From positions 372,001 through 436,000 of the forward strand of contig NZ_JXLL01000001.1 of NCBI RefSeq assembly GCF_001316435.1: a DNA stretch of 64,000 bases. The letters run 5' to 3'. This DNA is from Caloranaerobacter sp. TR13 (GTDB taxonomy: Bacteria; Bacillota; Clostridia; Tissierellales; Thermohalobacteraceae). The notes under the pieces are model-generated. The model made no database searches and was not told the DNA's origin. It was given only the letters and a program-made list of their open reading frames with translations. Below, one piece after another: positions 17,724-26,136 of the stretch (position 1 is its first letter; the number at the start of each line of letters is the position of its first letter). A program made the position numbers and the translations under genes.

Positions 17724-19036
17724 TGAGAATGTATGATATAATAAAAAAGAAAAGAGATGGGTTTGAATTAACTAAAGAAGAGATTGAATTTTTTGTAGAA
17801 GGATATACCAAAGGGGATATTCCTGATTATCAGATTTCAGCGCTTTTAATGGCTATCTTTTTTAATAAAATGACAAAAAGAGAAACTGTTGATTTAACTA
17901 AAGCGATGTTAGATTCAGGAGATAAAATTGATTTATCAAATATAGAAGGCATTAAAGTAGACAAACATAGTACTGGAGGAGTAGGTGATAAAACAACATT
18001 AGTTTTAGGTCCTATGGTTGCAGCTTGTGGACTTCCAGTAGCTAAAATGTCAGGAAGAGGATTAGGACATACAGGAGGAACTTTAGATAAATTAGAGTCT
18101 ATTAAAGGTTTTAGAATAGAACTTAGCAAAGATGAATTTGCAAGAAATGTAAATAATATAAATATTGCAGTTTGTGGTCAGACAGGAGATATTGCACCAG
18201 CTGATAAAAAACTTTATGCTTTAAGAGATGTTACGGCAACAGTAGACAATATTTCATTGATTGCAAGTAGTATTATGAGTAAGAAATTAGCAGTAGGTTC
18301 TGATGGAATCGTATTAGATGTAAAAGTTGGTAGTGGAGCCTTTATGAAGGATTTTGATAATGCATATAAACTAGCAGAGGAAATGGTAGATATAGGTAAT
18401 AGCATGGGAAGAAAAACAGTTGCTGTAATTTCTAACATGGATGAACCTTTAGGTTATGCAGTAGGTAATGCATTAGAAGTTAAAGAAGCTATTGAAACAC
18501 TGAAAAATAATGGTCCAAAAGATTTAGTAGAGCTTTGCTTAACATTAGGTTCTCACATGTTAGTTATTGGTAATAAAGCAAAAGATTTAAAAGAAGCAAG
18601 AGAAAAACTAATAGACGTATTAGAAAGTGGTAAAGCTTATGAAAAATTTATAGAATTTGTAGAAGCGCAAGATGGAGATGTTAATTACGTAAAAGATACA
18701 TCTTTATTACCTAAAGCTGAATATATTTTACAGGTAAAAAGTGATACAGAAGGCTATATACAATCAATAAATGCAGAAGAAGTTGGTAAATGTGCATTGT
18801 TTTTAGGCGCTGGACGTGAAACTAAGGAAAGTGAAATAGATTTATCAGCAGGTATAGTTTTAGTTAAGAAAGTAGATGATAAGGTTTCTAAAGATGAAAT
18901 TTTAGCATACGTTCATTGTAATGATAGTATAAAAGGAGAAGAAATAGTAAAAAGATTAAAAAATATAATTAAAATTGGTGAAAGAAATAATGATAATAAA
19001 AAATTAATATTTACAGTTATAGAGAAAAGTAACTAG
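17723..19036 (+). CDS. pdp: Pyrimidine-nucleoside phosphorylase
   Basis: A 437-residue enzyme releasing uracil or thymine from nucleosides with formation of (deoxy)ribose 1-phosphate. Signatures are KHSTGGVGDK (81-90, phosphate binding) and SGRGLGHTGGT (110-120). The C-terminal alpha/beta domain is complete. The start ATG overlaps the previous stop (TAATG), showing translational coupling. It is the last gene of the deoB-punA-pun2-pdp salvage operon and is followed by a strong terminator. Confidence 0.96.
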   Translation: MRMYDIIKKKRDGFELTKEEIEFFVEGYTKGDIPDYQISALLMAIFFNKMTKRETVDLTKAMLDSGDKIDLSNIEGIKVDKHSTGGVGDKTTLVLGPMVAACGLPVAKMSGRGLGHTGGTLDKLESIKGFRIELSKDEFARNVNNINIAVCGQTGDIAPADKKLYALRDVTATVDNISLIASSIMSKKLAVGSDGIVLDVKVGSGAFMKDFDNAYKLAEEMVDIGNSMGRKTVAVISNMDEPLGYAVGNALEVKEAIETLKNNGPKDLVELCLTLGSHMLVIGNKAKDLKEAREKLIDVLESGKAYEKFIEFVEAQDGDVNYVKDTSLLPKAEYILQVKSDTEGYIQSINAEEVGKCALFLGAGRETKESEIDLSAGIVLVKKVDDKVSKDEILAYVHCNDSIKGEEIVKRLKNIIKIGERNNDNKKLIFTVIEKSN

Positions 19037-19069
19037 GAGATTATCTATTTGATAATCTCCTTTCTTTTA
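19036..19069 (+). terminator. Intrinsic terminator after pdp
   Basis: A perfect 10-bp stem (GGAGATTATC with GATAATCTCC), loop TATTT, then TTTCTTTTA. The stem begins at the last base of the pdp stop. Confidence 0.9.
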
Positions 19070-19072
19070 TTT

Positions 19073-19102
19073 GAATAACTTGTTTATTTGCTGGATAACC
19101 TA
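19073..19102 (+). promoter_or_regulatory. Possible sigma-F-type promoter of dacF
   Basis: GAATA at 19073-19077, a 15-base spacer and GGATAACCTA at 19093-19102 resemble the forespore sigma-F pattern (GYATA, 15 bases, GGNNANAHTR) with one mismatch in each element. dacF is a sigma-F gene in Bacillus. This was matched by eye and remains tentative. Confidence 0.4.
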
Positions 19103-19129
19103 AGTATAAAAATAGAAAGGAGGTATTAA

Positions 19130-20287
19130 ATGTATATAAAAAAAATATTTTCAGTGATAATTACGCTTGTATTAATTTTAAACACTTTAGTGGTTTTTGC
19201 AGATTCTAATTTTGATATTCAAGCAAAATCTGCAATTTTAATAGATGCATCTACCGGTAAAGTTATTTATGAGAAAAATCCTCATGAAAAATTAGCTCCA
19301 GCAAGTATAACTAAAATTATGGTTCTTTTGCTTGCAATGGAAGCTTTAGAATCAAACAAAATAAAATTAGATGATAAAGTAGTAATAAGTGATAATGCAT
19401 CGAATATGGGTGGGAGTCAAATTTATTTAGAAGAAGGAGAAGAACAGACAGTTGAAGACCTAATAAAAGCAATTAGTTTACGTTCTGCTAATGATGCAGC
19501 TGTTGCATTAGGAGAATATATAGCAGGAAGTGAAGAAGTTTTTATACAAATGATGAATAAGAAAGCAAAAGAGTTAGGAATGGAAAATACAAACTTTAAG
19601 AACATTACTGGTTTAGATGAAGAAGGACATTATACTACTGCCTATGATGTTAGTTTAATGTCTAAAGAATTATTAAAACATAAGAAAATACATCAATGGT
19701 TAACTGTGTGGATGAGTTCAGTAAAAGTAGGTAAAGAAAAGGATGTTGTACAAAATTTAGTTAATACTAATAGATTAATACATGATTATAAAGGAGCTAA
19801 TGGTATAAAAACTGGGTTTACTAGAAAAGCAGGATATTGTTTATCAGCTTCAGCTACAAGAGGAAACTTAACCTTGATTAGTGTAGTAATGGGTTGTAAG
19901 AATTCAAGTATTAGATTCAAAGAATCTAAGAAGTTATTAGATTATGGATTTGCAAATTATCAATCTATTCCTTTAGCTAAAAAGAATTTAGTAATAAAAA
20001 AAATACCTGTTCAAAAAGGTAAAATTGAAAGTGCAGAAATTATAATAGAAGAAGATTTAAATTATCTGGTTAAAAAGGGAAGATCAATAGAAATAAAAAA
20101 AGAAATTATTTTACCAAGTTATATTAGTGCTCCAATCTCAAGGTATAGTAAAATTGGAGAAATAATTTATAGAATAGGAGAAAAAGAGATAGGTAGAGTT
20201 AATTTAGTTGTTAAAGAAGATATAAACAAAGCTTCTATTAGAGATTCTATAAGAAAAATATTTAAAGTGATGTTAGGTGCAATATAG
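19130..20287 (+). CDS. dacF: D-alanyl-D-alanine carboxypeptidase DacF
   Basis: A secreted low-molecular-weight penicillin-binding protein of 385 residues. It has a signal peptide (residues 1-24, cut near VFA-DS), SxxK at Ser59-Lys62 (SITK), SAN at 119-121 and KTG near 225 (GIKTGFTRKAG), then the C-terminal beta domain and an amphipathic membrane-associating tail. It trims pentapeptides and in spore-formers tunes cortex cross-linking from the forespore. ATG follows AAAGGAGG. The distinction from dacA/dacB-type paralogues rests on context (followed here by other spore genes). Confidence 0.87.
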   Translation: MYIKKIFSVIITLVLILNTLVVFADSNFDIQAKSAILIDASTGKVIYEKNPHEKLAPASITKIMVLLLAMEALESNKIKLDDKVVISDNASNMGGSQIYLEEGEEQTVEDLIKAISLRSANDAAVALGEYIAGSEEVFIQMMNKKAKELGMENTNFKNITGLDEEGHYTTAYDVSLMSKELLKHKKIHQWLTVWMSSVKVGKEKDVVQNLVNTNRLIHDYKGANGIKTGFTRKAGYCLSASATRGNLTLISVVMGCKNSSIRFKESKKLLDYGFANYQSIPLAKKNLVIKKIPVQKGKIESAEIIIEEDLNYLVKKGRSIEIKKEIILPSYISAPISRYSKIGEIIYRIGEKEIGRVNLVVKEDINKASIRDSIRKIFKVMLGAI

Positions 20288-20302
20288 AAATTCTGATTTT
20301 GG

Positions 20303-20362
20303 TGCTAGATATATTTTGCTTTATTTTTAAAATGGTTGTAAAATATATCTAGCATATTTTTT
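20303..20362 (+). terminator. Intrinsic terminator after dacF
   Basis: A perfect 15-bp stem (TGCTAGATATATTTT with its reverse complement at 20340-20354) with a 22-base loop is followed by TATTTTTTA. Confidence 0.8.
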
Positions 20363-20372
20363 AGGTGATTAT

Positions 20373-21692
20373 ATGAAATTAAAAATTTATAGAGAAAATT
20401 TAAATCAATATACAATAAATAACGAAGTCAGAAATATATTATTTATTGTGAGTGAAATATCAAAAGAATATAATAAAGAAGTTTATTTAGTAGGTGGACA
20501 AGTTCGCGATATTATACTTGGATATAAAAGTAAAGATTTAGACTTTGTTGTGATAGACGATGCGATAGATTTTTTAGAAAAATTACATACCAGAATAGGT
20601 GGAGAATTAAGATATTATAAAAACTTTCTATCAGGTTCTATAGAATTAAAAAGAGGTATAAATATAGATTTAACAACAGCAAGAAAAGAAGTCTATGAAA
20701 AACCTGGGAGTTTACCTACAGTTTTTAAGGGGAATTTATTAGAAGATATAAAAAGAAGAGACTTTACAATTAATTGCTTATTAGTAGATGTAAGAAAGTT
20801 GCCTAATTTAGAAATATTAGATTTTGTTGGTGGAATAAAAGATTTGAAAAACAAAAAAATTAGAATATTACACAATAGAAGCTTTATAGATGATCCTACT
20901 AGAATGATTAGAGCTATAAGATTTGCTTGTAAATTAGGATTTAAAATTGAAAAAGATACTAGGATATCATTGTTAAATTCAGTAGAGAAAGGTTACATTA
21001 GATTTGTTAATGAAGATAGAATTTTTCGAGAAATATTAAAAATATTATCAATAAACCAAAAATATATAGGAATTCATATGTTATATGCATATAATTTATT
21101 TAAAAATACATTTTTAAGTAATATTGATGAAAATACAATGAAATACTTTAGTATAATTGAAAATGATTTGTCTTTGTTTAAAAAAATTTATAGTATTACA
21201 AGTGAAAGTATGGATCTGATTAATTTATTAATTTTATTTCATAATATAGATTTAAGTTATTTATTAGAATTATTTCAAAAATTAAATATAAAGAAGAAAA
21301 TTAGGAAAGCAATAGTAAATGTTAAGAATAATTACAGTTATATTAATAATCTTATAAATAGAAGTAGAATTTCAGTTGTAACGATTTATAAAATTATTGA
21401 TTTAGTAAATATCGAGGGATTAATATACTTTGCCATAATAAATTTTAGTAATAATATTTTTATTGAAAAAATAAAAGAGTATAGTGTAATTTATAATAAA
21501 TTAAAATTTTTTGTATCAGGTAAAGATATTAAAAAGTATAACTTAAAACCAGGTCCATTATATAAACAAATTAAAGATCAATTGATATTTGAAATAATTA
21601 CAAAAAAGGCATATAAAAAGAAAGAACAATTAGAAATATTAAATAAAATTATTAAAGAAAGTGAAAGTAGGGATGTGAATGACGATAATTAA
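20373..21692 (+). CDS. cca: CCA tRNA nucleotidyltransferase / poly(A) polymerase family
   Basis: A 439-residue class II nucleotidyltransferase. The active-site motifs are LVGGQVRD and DLDFVV (the metal-binding Asp pair) near residues 40-60, followed by the IKRRDFTINCL block and the RNA-binding head domain DDPTRMIRAIRFACKLGF. No HD phosphohydrolase motif is seen in the C-terminal part. The probable role is adding or repairing the tRNA 3' CCA end. ATG follows TTTAGGTGATTAT. The 3' end overlaps the protease gene by 14 bases. Confidence 0.87.
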   Translation: MKLKIYRENLNQYTINNEVRNILFIVSEISKEYNKEVYLVGGQVRDIILGYKSKDLDFVVIDDAIDFLEKLHTRIGGELRYYKNFLSGSIELKRGINIDLTTARKEVYEKPGSLPTVFKGNLLEDIKRRDFTINCLLVDVRKLPNLEILDFVGGIKDLKNKKIRILHNRSFIDDPTRMIRAIRFACKLGFKIEKDTRISLLNSVEKGYIRFVNEDRIFREILKILSINQKYIGIHMLYAYNLFKNTFLSNIDENTMKYFSIIENDLSLFKKIYSITSESMDLINLLILFHNIDLSYLLELFQKLNIKKKIRKAIVNVKNNYSYINNLINRSRISVVTIYKIIDLVNIEGLIYFAIINFSNNIFIEKIKEYSVIYNKLKFFVSGKDIKKYNLKPGPLYKQIKDQLIFEIITKKAYKKKEQLEILNKIIKESESRDVNDDN

Positions 21693-22299
21693 TAATTTAT
21701 GGGTTGCTTTTATAAATAAAATTTATATATTACCTGCTTTGTTAATCTCTATTACTTTACATGAATTAGCACATGGTTATGCTGCTTATTTATTAGGAGA
21801 TAATACAGCAAAGTTGAGTAAAAGACTTACTTTAAATCCTATACATCATATAGATTTTATTGGCTTTATATTGCTTATAACAGTAGGATTTGGATGGGCA
21901 AAACCTGTCCCTATTAATCCCAACAATTTTAAGAATAGGAAAAAAGGCATTTTTATTGTTTCTATCGCAGGACCTTTAGTTAATTTGTTTTTTACTATTA
22001 TTTTAGCTATGTTGTTTGTCAGAGGACTGATATTAAACAATATAATTCTTAGTTATATAAAGATATTAATATGGTATAATGTTGTGCTAGGTATATTTAA
22101 TCTATTGCCAATACCACCTTTAGATGGATCAAAAATATTGTATAGTATCATTCCTGATAAATTTGGTTCTTTTCTAATAAAATATGAGAATTATTTATAC
22201 TTAATATTGATATTTTTATTATTAACAGATACAATTGATAATGTGTTAAATCCATTAATAAACTATTGGTTTAATTTATTAAGTATTATTATCTCGTAA
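21679..22299 (+). CDS. Site-2 protease family (M50) membrane metalloprotease
   Basis: A 206-residue polytopic membrane protein with zinc-binding HELAH (HExxH) in the first helix and the second motif LLPIPPLDGSKIL in a later helix, as in the YwhC/Rip group of M50 proteases without a PDZ domain. It cleaves transmembrane substrates in relatives, but its substrate here is unknown. It starts inside the end of cca with GTAGGGATGTGA as ribosome site and precedes scpA, a common arrangement in Firmicutes. Confidence 0.88.
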   Translation: MTIINNLWVAFINKIYILPALLISITLHELAHGYAAYLLGDNTAKLSKRLTLNPIHHIDFIGFILLITVGFGWAKPVPINPNNFKNRKKGIFIVSIAGPLVNLFFTIILAMLFVRGLILNNIILSYIKILIWYNVVLGIFNLLPIPPLDGSKILYSIIPDKFGSFLIKYENYLYLILIFLLLTDTIDNVLNPLINYWFNLLSIIIS

Positions 22300-22326
22300 A
22301 TAATAAAATTTGTAGGAGTTTTTGCT

Positions 22327-23061
22327 ATGAAGTATAATGTGGTTTTAGAAATTTTTGAGGGTCCTTTAGACTTATTGTTACATTTAATAGATAAAAATGA
22401 AGTAGATATAACAGACATTCCAATATCAAAAATAACTGAACAATACTTAGAATATTTAGAGAAAATGAAAGATTTAGACCTTGAGATAACGAGTGAATTT
22501 CTATTAATGGCAGCTACCTTATTGGAAATTAAATCAAAAATGCTTTTACCTAAGAAAAAAGATAAAGGCAGGCAACTCGAAATTGATGAAATAGATCCTA
22601 GAGAAGATTTAGTTAAGAAATTAATTGAGTATAAAAGGTTTAAAGAAGCAGCTGTCAAATTAAAAGAAAAAGAACTACTACAAAAGAAACTTTTTTTTAA
22701 ACCTAGAGAAGAGATAGATTTAGATTTATCAAATGAAAAGTTAGAATTAGAAGATATAAAAATTGAAGACTTACTTAAAGTTTTTTGTAATATAGTAAAA
22801 AGGAAGGATATAGAAACTAATAAAATAAGAATACATGAAATAAAGAGAGATGAAATTTCAATAGAAGAAAGTATGAAAAAAATAAAAAAGTTATTAAGTA
22901 AAAAAAGATCTATTAATTTTACAGATCTTTTTGATGAAAATTCGTCTAGAATATATATAGTTGTTACATTTCTCTCTCTCCTTGAACTTATGAAATTAAA
23001 AATTATTGCTATAAAACAAGAGAAAAACTTTGGAAATATATATATAACATTAAAGTGCTAA
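22327..23061 (+). CDS. scpA: Segregation and condensation protein A
   Basis: A 244-residue kleisin that bridges the SMC heads in the bacterial condensin. The N-terminal family signature FEGPLDLLLHLI is at residues 10-21, followed by ITEQYLEYLE and LLEIKSKMLLP, with the winged-helix C-terminus at the end. ATG follows TAGGAG. It is followed within 30 bases by scpB, its obligatory partner; smc itself is not in the window. Confidence 0.96.
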   Translation: MKYNVVLEIFEGPLDLLLHLIDKNEVDITDIPISKITEQYLEYLEKMKDLDLEITSEFLLMAATLLEIKSKMLLPKKKDKGRQLEIDEIDPREDLVKKLIEYKRFKEAAVKLKEKELLQKKLFFKPREEIDLDLSNEKLELEDIKIEDLLKVFCNIVKRKDIETNKIRIHEIKRDEISIEESMKKIKKLLSKKRSINFTDLFDENSSRIYIVVTFLSLLELMKLKIIAIKQEKNFGNIYITLKC

Positions 23062-23089
23062 AGCATTTGTATTTTCAGGGAGGTTAATG

Positions 23090-23626
23090 ATGGACAAAAG
23101 AGAAATAAAATCTATTATTGAAGCTTTATTATTTACATGGGGTGATCCCCTTTCTCTTAAAGATATTGCTTCTATTATAGGTATTTCAAAAGAAGATACT
23201 TTCAATATAATAAATGAAATGATAGAGGAGTTTAATTATAATAGAAGAGGTATACAAATAATTCAATTCAATGATAAATATCAATTATGTACAAGGCCAG
23301 AACATCATGAATGGATTTCTAAACTTTATATACCTAAAACGAGTAAAAGTTTATCAAATGCAGCATTAGAAACCCTTTCTATTATAGCTTATAAGCAACC
23401 TATTACAAAAACAGAAATAGAAGCTTTACGTGGAGTTAAATGTGATAAAGCACTTAATACTTTAATTGAAAAGAAACTTATAAAGGAAGTAGGAAGATTA
23501 GAAAAAACAGGTAGACCAATTTTATATGGCACAACAGATGACTTTTTATTACAGTTTGGATTGAAATCGATTAATGAATTGCCGAAATTAAAAGACCTAA
23601 CAGAAATAGATTTAGAAAATATTTGA
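23090..23626 (+). CDS. scpB: Segregation and condensation protein B
   Basis: A tandem winged-helix protein of 178 residues that dimerises and binds ScpA. Recognisable blocks are IIEALLFTWGDPLSL, LSNAALETLSIIAYKQPIT and EVGRLEKTGRPILYGTTDDFL. Two adjacent ATGs exist at 23087 and 23090; the second is better spaced from AGGGAGG. A terminator follows, ending the cca-protease-scpAB unit. Confidence 0.96.
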   Translation: MDKREIKSIIEALLFTWGDPLSLKDIASIIGISKEDTFNIINEMIEEFNYNRRGIQIIQFNDKYQLCTRPEHHEWISKLYIPKTSKSLSNAALETLSIIAYKQPITKTEIEALRGVKCDKALNTLIEKKLIKEVGRLEKTGRPILYGTTDDFLLQFGLKSINELPKLKDLTEIDLENI

Positions 23627-23649
23627 TAGTACGAAAGCATAAATGAATT

Positions 23650-23677
23650 CTTCGGGCGCTGAGTCCGAAGTTTTTTT
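23650..23677 (+). terminator. Intrinsic terminator after scpB
   Basis: A GC-rich stem CTTCGG/CCGAAG, extendable by a G-U pair, with a loop of about 9 bases and seven T. Confidence 0.88.
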
Positions 23678-23785
23678 ATGTAAAGAACAACTATTTAATT
23701 TAAGATATAAATAATAGAATTAATAGATTTTTTTAAAATGGAAAAAATAGTAATATAATTCTAAATCATATTAAGAGGTGAAATA

Positions 23786-24394
23786 GTGGAAATATTATTA
23801 TTTTTTATTCTTTTAATCTTAATTTTATTATATGCCCCCATAAGTATAGAAATAGGCTTTTATAGAAAAAATAATAATAATAATTTAGAAATTAAAGTAA
23901 CACCCATATATGGAATATCTAAAATACAAATTAGCATTCCGATGGCTAAACTTATTAACTATAATAGAAAATTAGCTTTGAGAGTTAAAAATAAAATAGA
24001 AATTGGCCAAAAAGAAAAAGATATATTGATTGAAAAAAATATAATAACATATAAGCAGTTGGTTAGTATTTATGAAAATTATAAAAGAAAAAGAAAATAT
24101 ATAATAGAATTAAGTAATTATATAATTGAAAAGTTAGAAATAGAAAAGATAGTTTGGATTAGCAATGTTGGAACAACAGATGTTTTTTTAGATGCAATAG
24201 TAACAGGCATATTACTACAAATTAAATCGTTTGCTTTGTTTTATTTAATAAATAAAAAAGAAATTAAAAAAATAAAATTTGTAGTTTGTCCTTCATACCA
24301 GTCTAATAAATTTGAGATAGTATTTAATTGCATAATTAAAGTTAAGTTAGTACATATTATTATTGCAGGAATAAAGGGGATTAAAGTATTTTAA
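23786..24394 (+). CDS. ytfI: DUF2953 sporulation-associated membrane protein
   Basis: A 202-residue protein with an N-terminal membrane helix (LLFFILLILILLYAPISI) and a basic, mostly beta/alpha soluble part. DUF2953 proteins of this layout stand directly before ytfJ in Bacillus (ytfI-ytfJ). The molecular function is unknown. The start is GTG 23786 behind AAGAGGTGAAATA. The assignment rests mainly on size, anchor and the adjacent ytfJ. Confidence 0.75.
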   Translation: MEILLFFILLILILLYAPISIEIGFYRKNNNNNLEIKVTPIYGISKIQISIPMAKLINYNRKLALRVKNKIEIGQKEKDILIEKNIITYKQLVSIYENYKRKRKYIIELSNYIIEKLEIEKIVWISNVGTTDVFLDAIVTGILLQIKSFALFYLINKKEIKKIKFVVCPSYQSNKFEIVFNCIIKVKLVHIIIAGIKGIKVF

Positions 24395-24407
24395 GGTGGT
24401 GAGTTAG

Positions 24408-24842
24408 ATGTCAGAACATCCAATTGAAGGATTAATGAAAACAACAATGGAAAGTTTAAAGGAAATAGTTGATGTTAATACAATTGTTGGGGACCCTGTT
24501 GAATCTCCAGATGGCGCTGTAATTATTCCAATTTCTAAAATATCTGTAGGTTTTACTTCTGGTGGTGGTGAATATAAATTAGGTAAGTATAAAAATGGAA
24601 GAGATGATAAAGCTGATAATGATAAATTACCATTCATGGGAGGTTCAGGAGCAGGAGTTTCTGTTCAACCAGTTGCTTTTATAGTAGTTGGTAATGGCCA
24701 AATTAAACTTCTATCTGTAGATCAAGGTGTCAATACTTTAAATAGTTTATTAGAATTTATACCTAAAGTAACAGAAAGTTTACAAAGTATAATAAAAGGA
24801 AAAGATAAATCTAAGAATTCAGAAGATAAAACAAAAGAGTAG
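24408..24842 (+). CDS. ytfJ: GerW-family sporulation protein YtfJ
   Basis: A 144-residue protein with the diagnostic family core: HPIEGLMKTTMESLKEIV at the N-terminus, then GDPVESPDGAVIIPISK and VGFTSGGGEY, and the glycine-rich GGSGAGVSVQPVAFIVV. The tail is lysine/aspartate rich. GerW/YtfJ is a spore protein linked to germination in Bacillus, with unknown biochemistry. ATG follows AAGGTGGTGAG, 13 bases after ytfI. A hairpin follows. Confidence 0.93.
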   Translation: MSEHPIEGLMKTTMESLKEIVDVNTIVGDPVESPDGAVIIPISKISVGFTSGGGEYKLGKYKNGRDDKADNDKLPFMGGSGAGVSVQPVAFIVVGNGQIKLLSVDQGVNTLNSLLEFIPKVTESLQSIIKGKDKSKNSEDKTKE

Positions 24843-24859
24843 AGAAAATCTCTACTCTT
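24835..24859 (+). terminator. Terminator-like hairpin after ytfJ
   Basis: A perfect 11-bp stem (AAGAGTAGAGA with TCTCTACTCTT) with a 3-base loop. The downstream sequence AAACTTATTTC is a weak T tract, so termination may be partial. Confidence 0.6.
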
Positions 24860-24920
24860 AAACTTATTTCTTAAATATCTTATACGTCAATAATATGAGA
24901 AGATGAGTGGAGTGATATTA

Positions 24921-26033
24921 ATGAAAGGATACAGAAAATTACTATTTATTACAGTTATAGCGTTTATACTCTTAATTTCTCGTACTTCGTATTGTGAGCA
25001 AATACAAATAAATGCTAAGAGTGCTATTTTAATTGAAGTAAATACTGGAAGAGTATTATTTTCATATAATTCTAATATGAAACTCCCAATGGCTAGTACA
25101 ACTAAAATTATGACTGCTTTGTTGGCTATAGAGTATGGAAATTTAGATGATTTAGTTACAATAAAGAGAAGTTCAGTCGGGATTGAAGGCTCTAGTATAT
25201 ATTTAAAAGAGGGTGAAAGTATAAGATTAAGAGATTTATTATATGGTTTGATGTTAAGGTCTGGGAATGATGCAGCAATGTCTATAGCTGAATATATTGG
25301 TGGGACATCAGATAATTTTATTAGACTAATGAATAAAAAAGCTAGAGAGATAGGTGCTATTAATACAAATTTTACTAATCCTCACGGATTGCATGATGAA
25401 AATCATTATACTACAGCTTACGATCTAGCATTGATAACTAGAGAAGCATTAAAGAAAAAGGAATTTAGAGATATAGTAAAATCAAAAGTTTGGATTGCAA
25501 ATAGAGATAAGAATAAATATTTTTATAATAAAAATAAAACACTATGGCAGTATAAAGGTGGCGATGGAGTTAAAACTGGATATACAAAAAAAGCCGGAAG
25601 ATGTCTTGTGGCAAGTGCAACTAGAAATGGTATGCAACTTGTAGCGATAGTACTAGATGACTACTCGTGGTTTAATGATTGTTATAAGCTATTGGATTAC
25701 GGTTTTAGTGTATTTAAACCTAAAGTAATTTATAATAAAGGTCAATTCATAAGAAATATTGAGGTTGTAAATGGAAATAGCAAAAAGGTTCCTATAATTA
25801 CTAATAAAGAATTGATAATTCCTTTGAAAGATAATGAAATTAAAAATATAAGAATTAACATTGAACTTCCTGAAAAAATATATGCTCCCATAGAAAAAAA
25901 TCAAAATATAGGGAAAATAAGAGTTTATTTAAATGGCGAATTATTTGCAGTTAATGATTTAGTAGCTAAGTATAAAGTAAATGAAAAATCAATACTTATA
26001 AAACTAACTGAGTATTTAAAAAATATTTTCTAA
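24921..26033 (+). CDS. Sporulation-type D-alanyl-D-alanine carboxypeptidase (DacB-like)
   Basis: A second secreted low-molecular-weight PBP, 370 residues. The signal peptide ends near SYC-EQ, SxxK is Ser59-Lys62 (STTK), the SGN motif is 114-116 and GVKTGYTKKAG carries KTG. The SGN (not SAN) motif and the sequence MASTTKIMTALLA resemble spore-cortex DacB. It lies directly after ytfJ, consistent with a mother-cell spore role; this remains inference. ATG 24921 is 8 bases after GGAG; the ATG at 24903 lacks a site. Confidence 0.85.
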   Translation: MKGYRKLLFITVIAFILLISRTSYCEQIQINAKSAILIEVNTGRVLFSYNSNMKLPMASTTKIMTALLAIEYGNLDDLVTIKRSSVGIEGSSIYLKEGESIRLRDLLYGLMLRSGNDAAMSIAEYIGGTSDNFIRLMNKKAREIGAINTNFTNPHGLHDENHYTTAYDLALITREALKKKEFRDIVKSKVWIANRDKNKYFYNKNKTLWQYKGGDGVKTGYTKKAGRCLVASATRNGMQLVAIVLDDYSWFNDCYKLLDYGFSVFKPKVIYNKGQFIRNIEVVNGNSKKVPIITNKELIIPLKDNEIKNIRINIELPEKIYAPIEKNQNIGKIRVYLNGELFAVNDLVAKYKVNEKSILIKLTEYLKNIF

Positions 26034-26042
26034 TTAGCTTTA

Positions 26043-26073
26043 AGCTTCTAGTTAATAGCTAGAAGCTATTTTT
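26043..26073 (+). terminator. Intrinsic terminator after the dacB-like gene
   Basis: A 9-bp stem (AGCTTCTAG with CTAGAAGCT) and a 7-base loop followed by ATTTTTG. Confidence 0.82.
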
Positions 26074-26136
26074 GTAACAAAAAACTGTTTTGCTAAATAT
26101 TTTAATATTATAGATTAAATGTAAAGGGGGATAAAA

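Noticed and set aside
22263-22658. 131-codon open frame antisense to scpA.
   Set aside because: It lies inside a clear scpA reading frame, has no ribosome site, and reads as Ser/Ile/Phe-rich antisense of AT-rich coding DNA.
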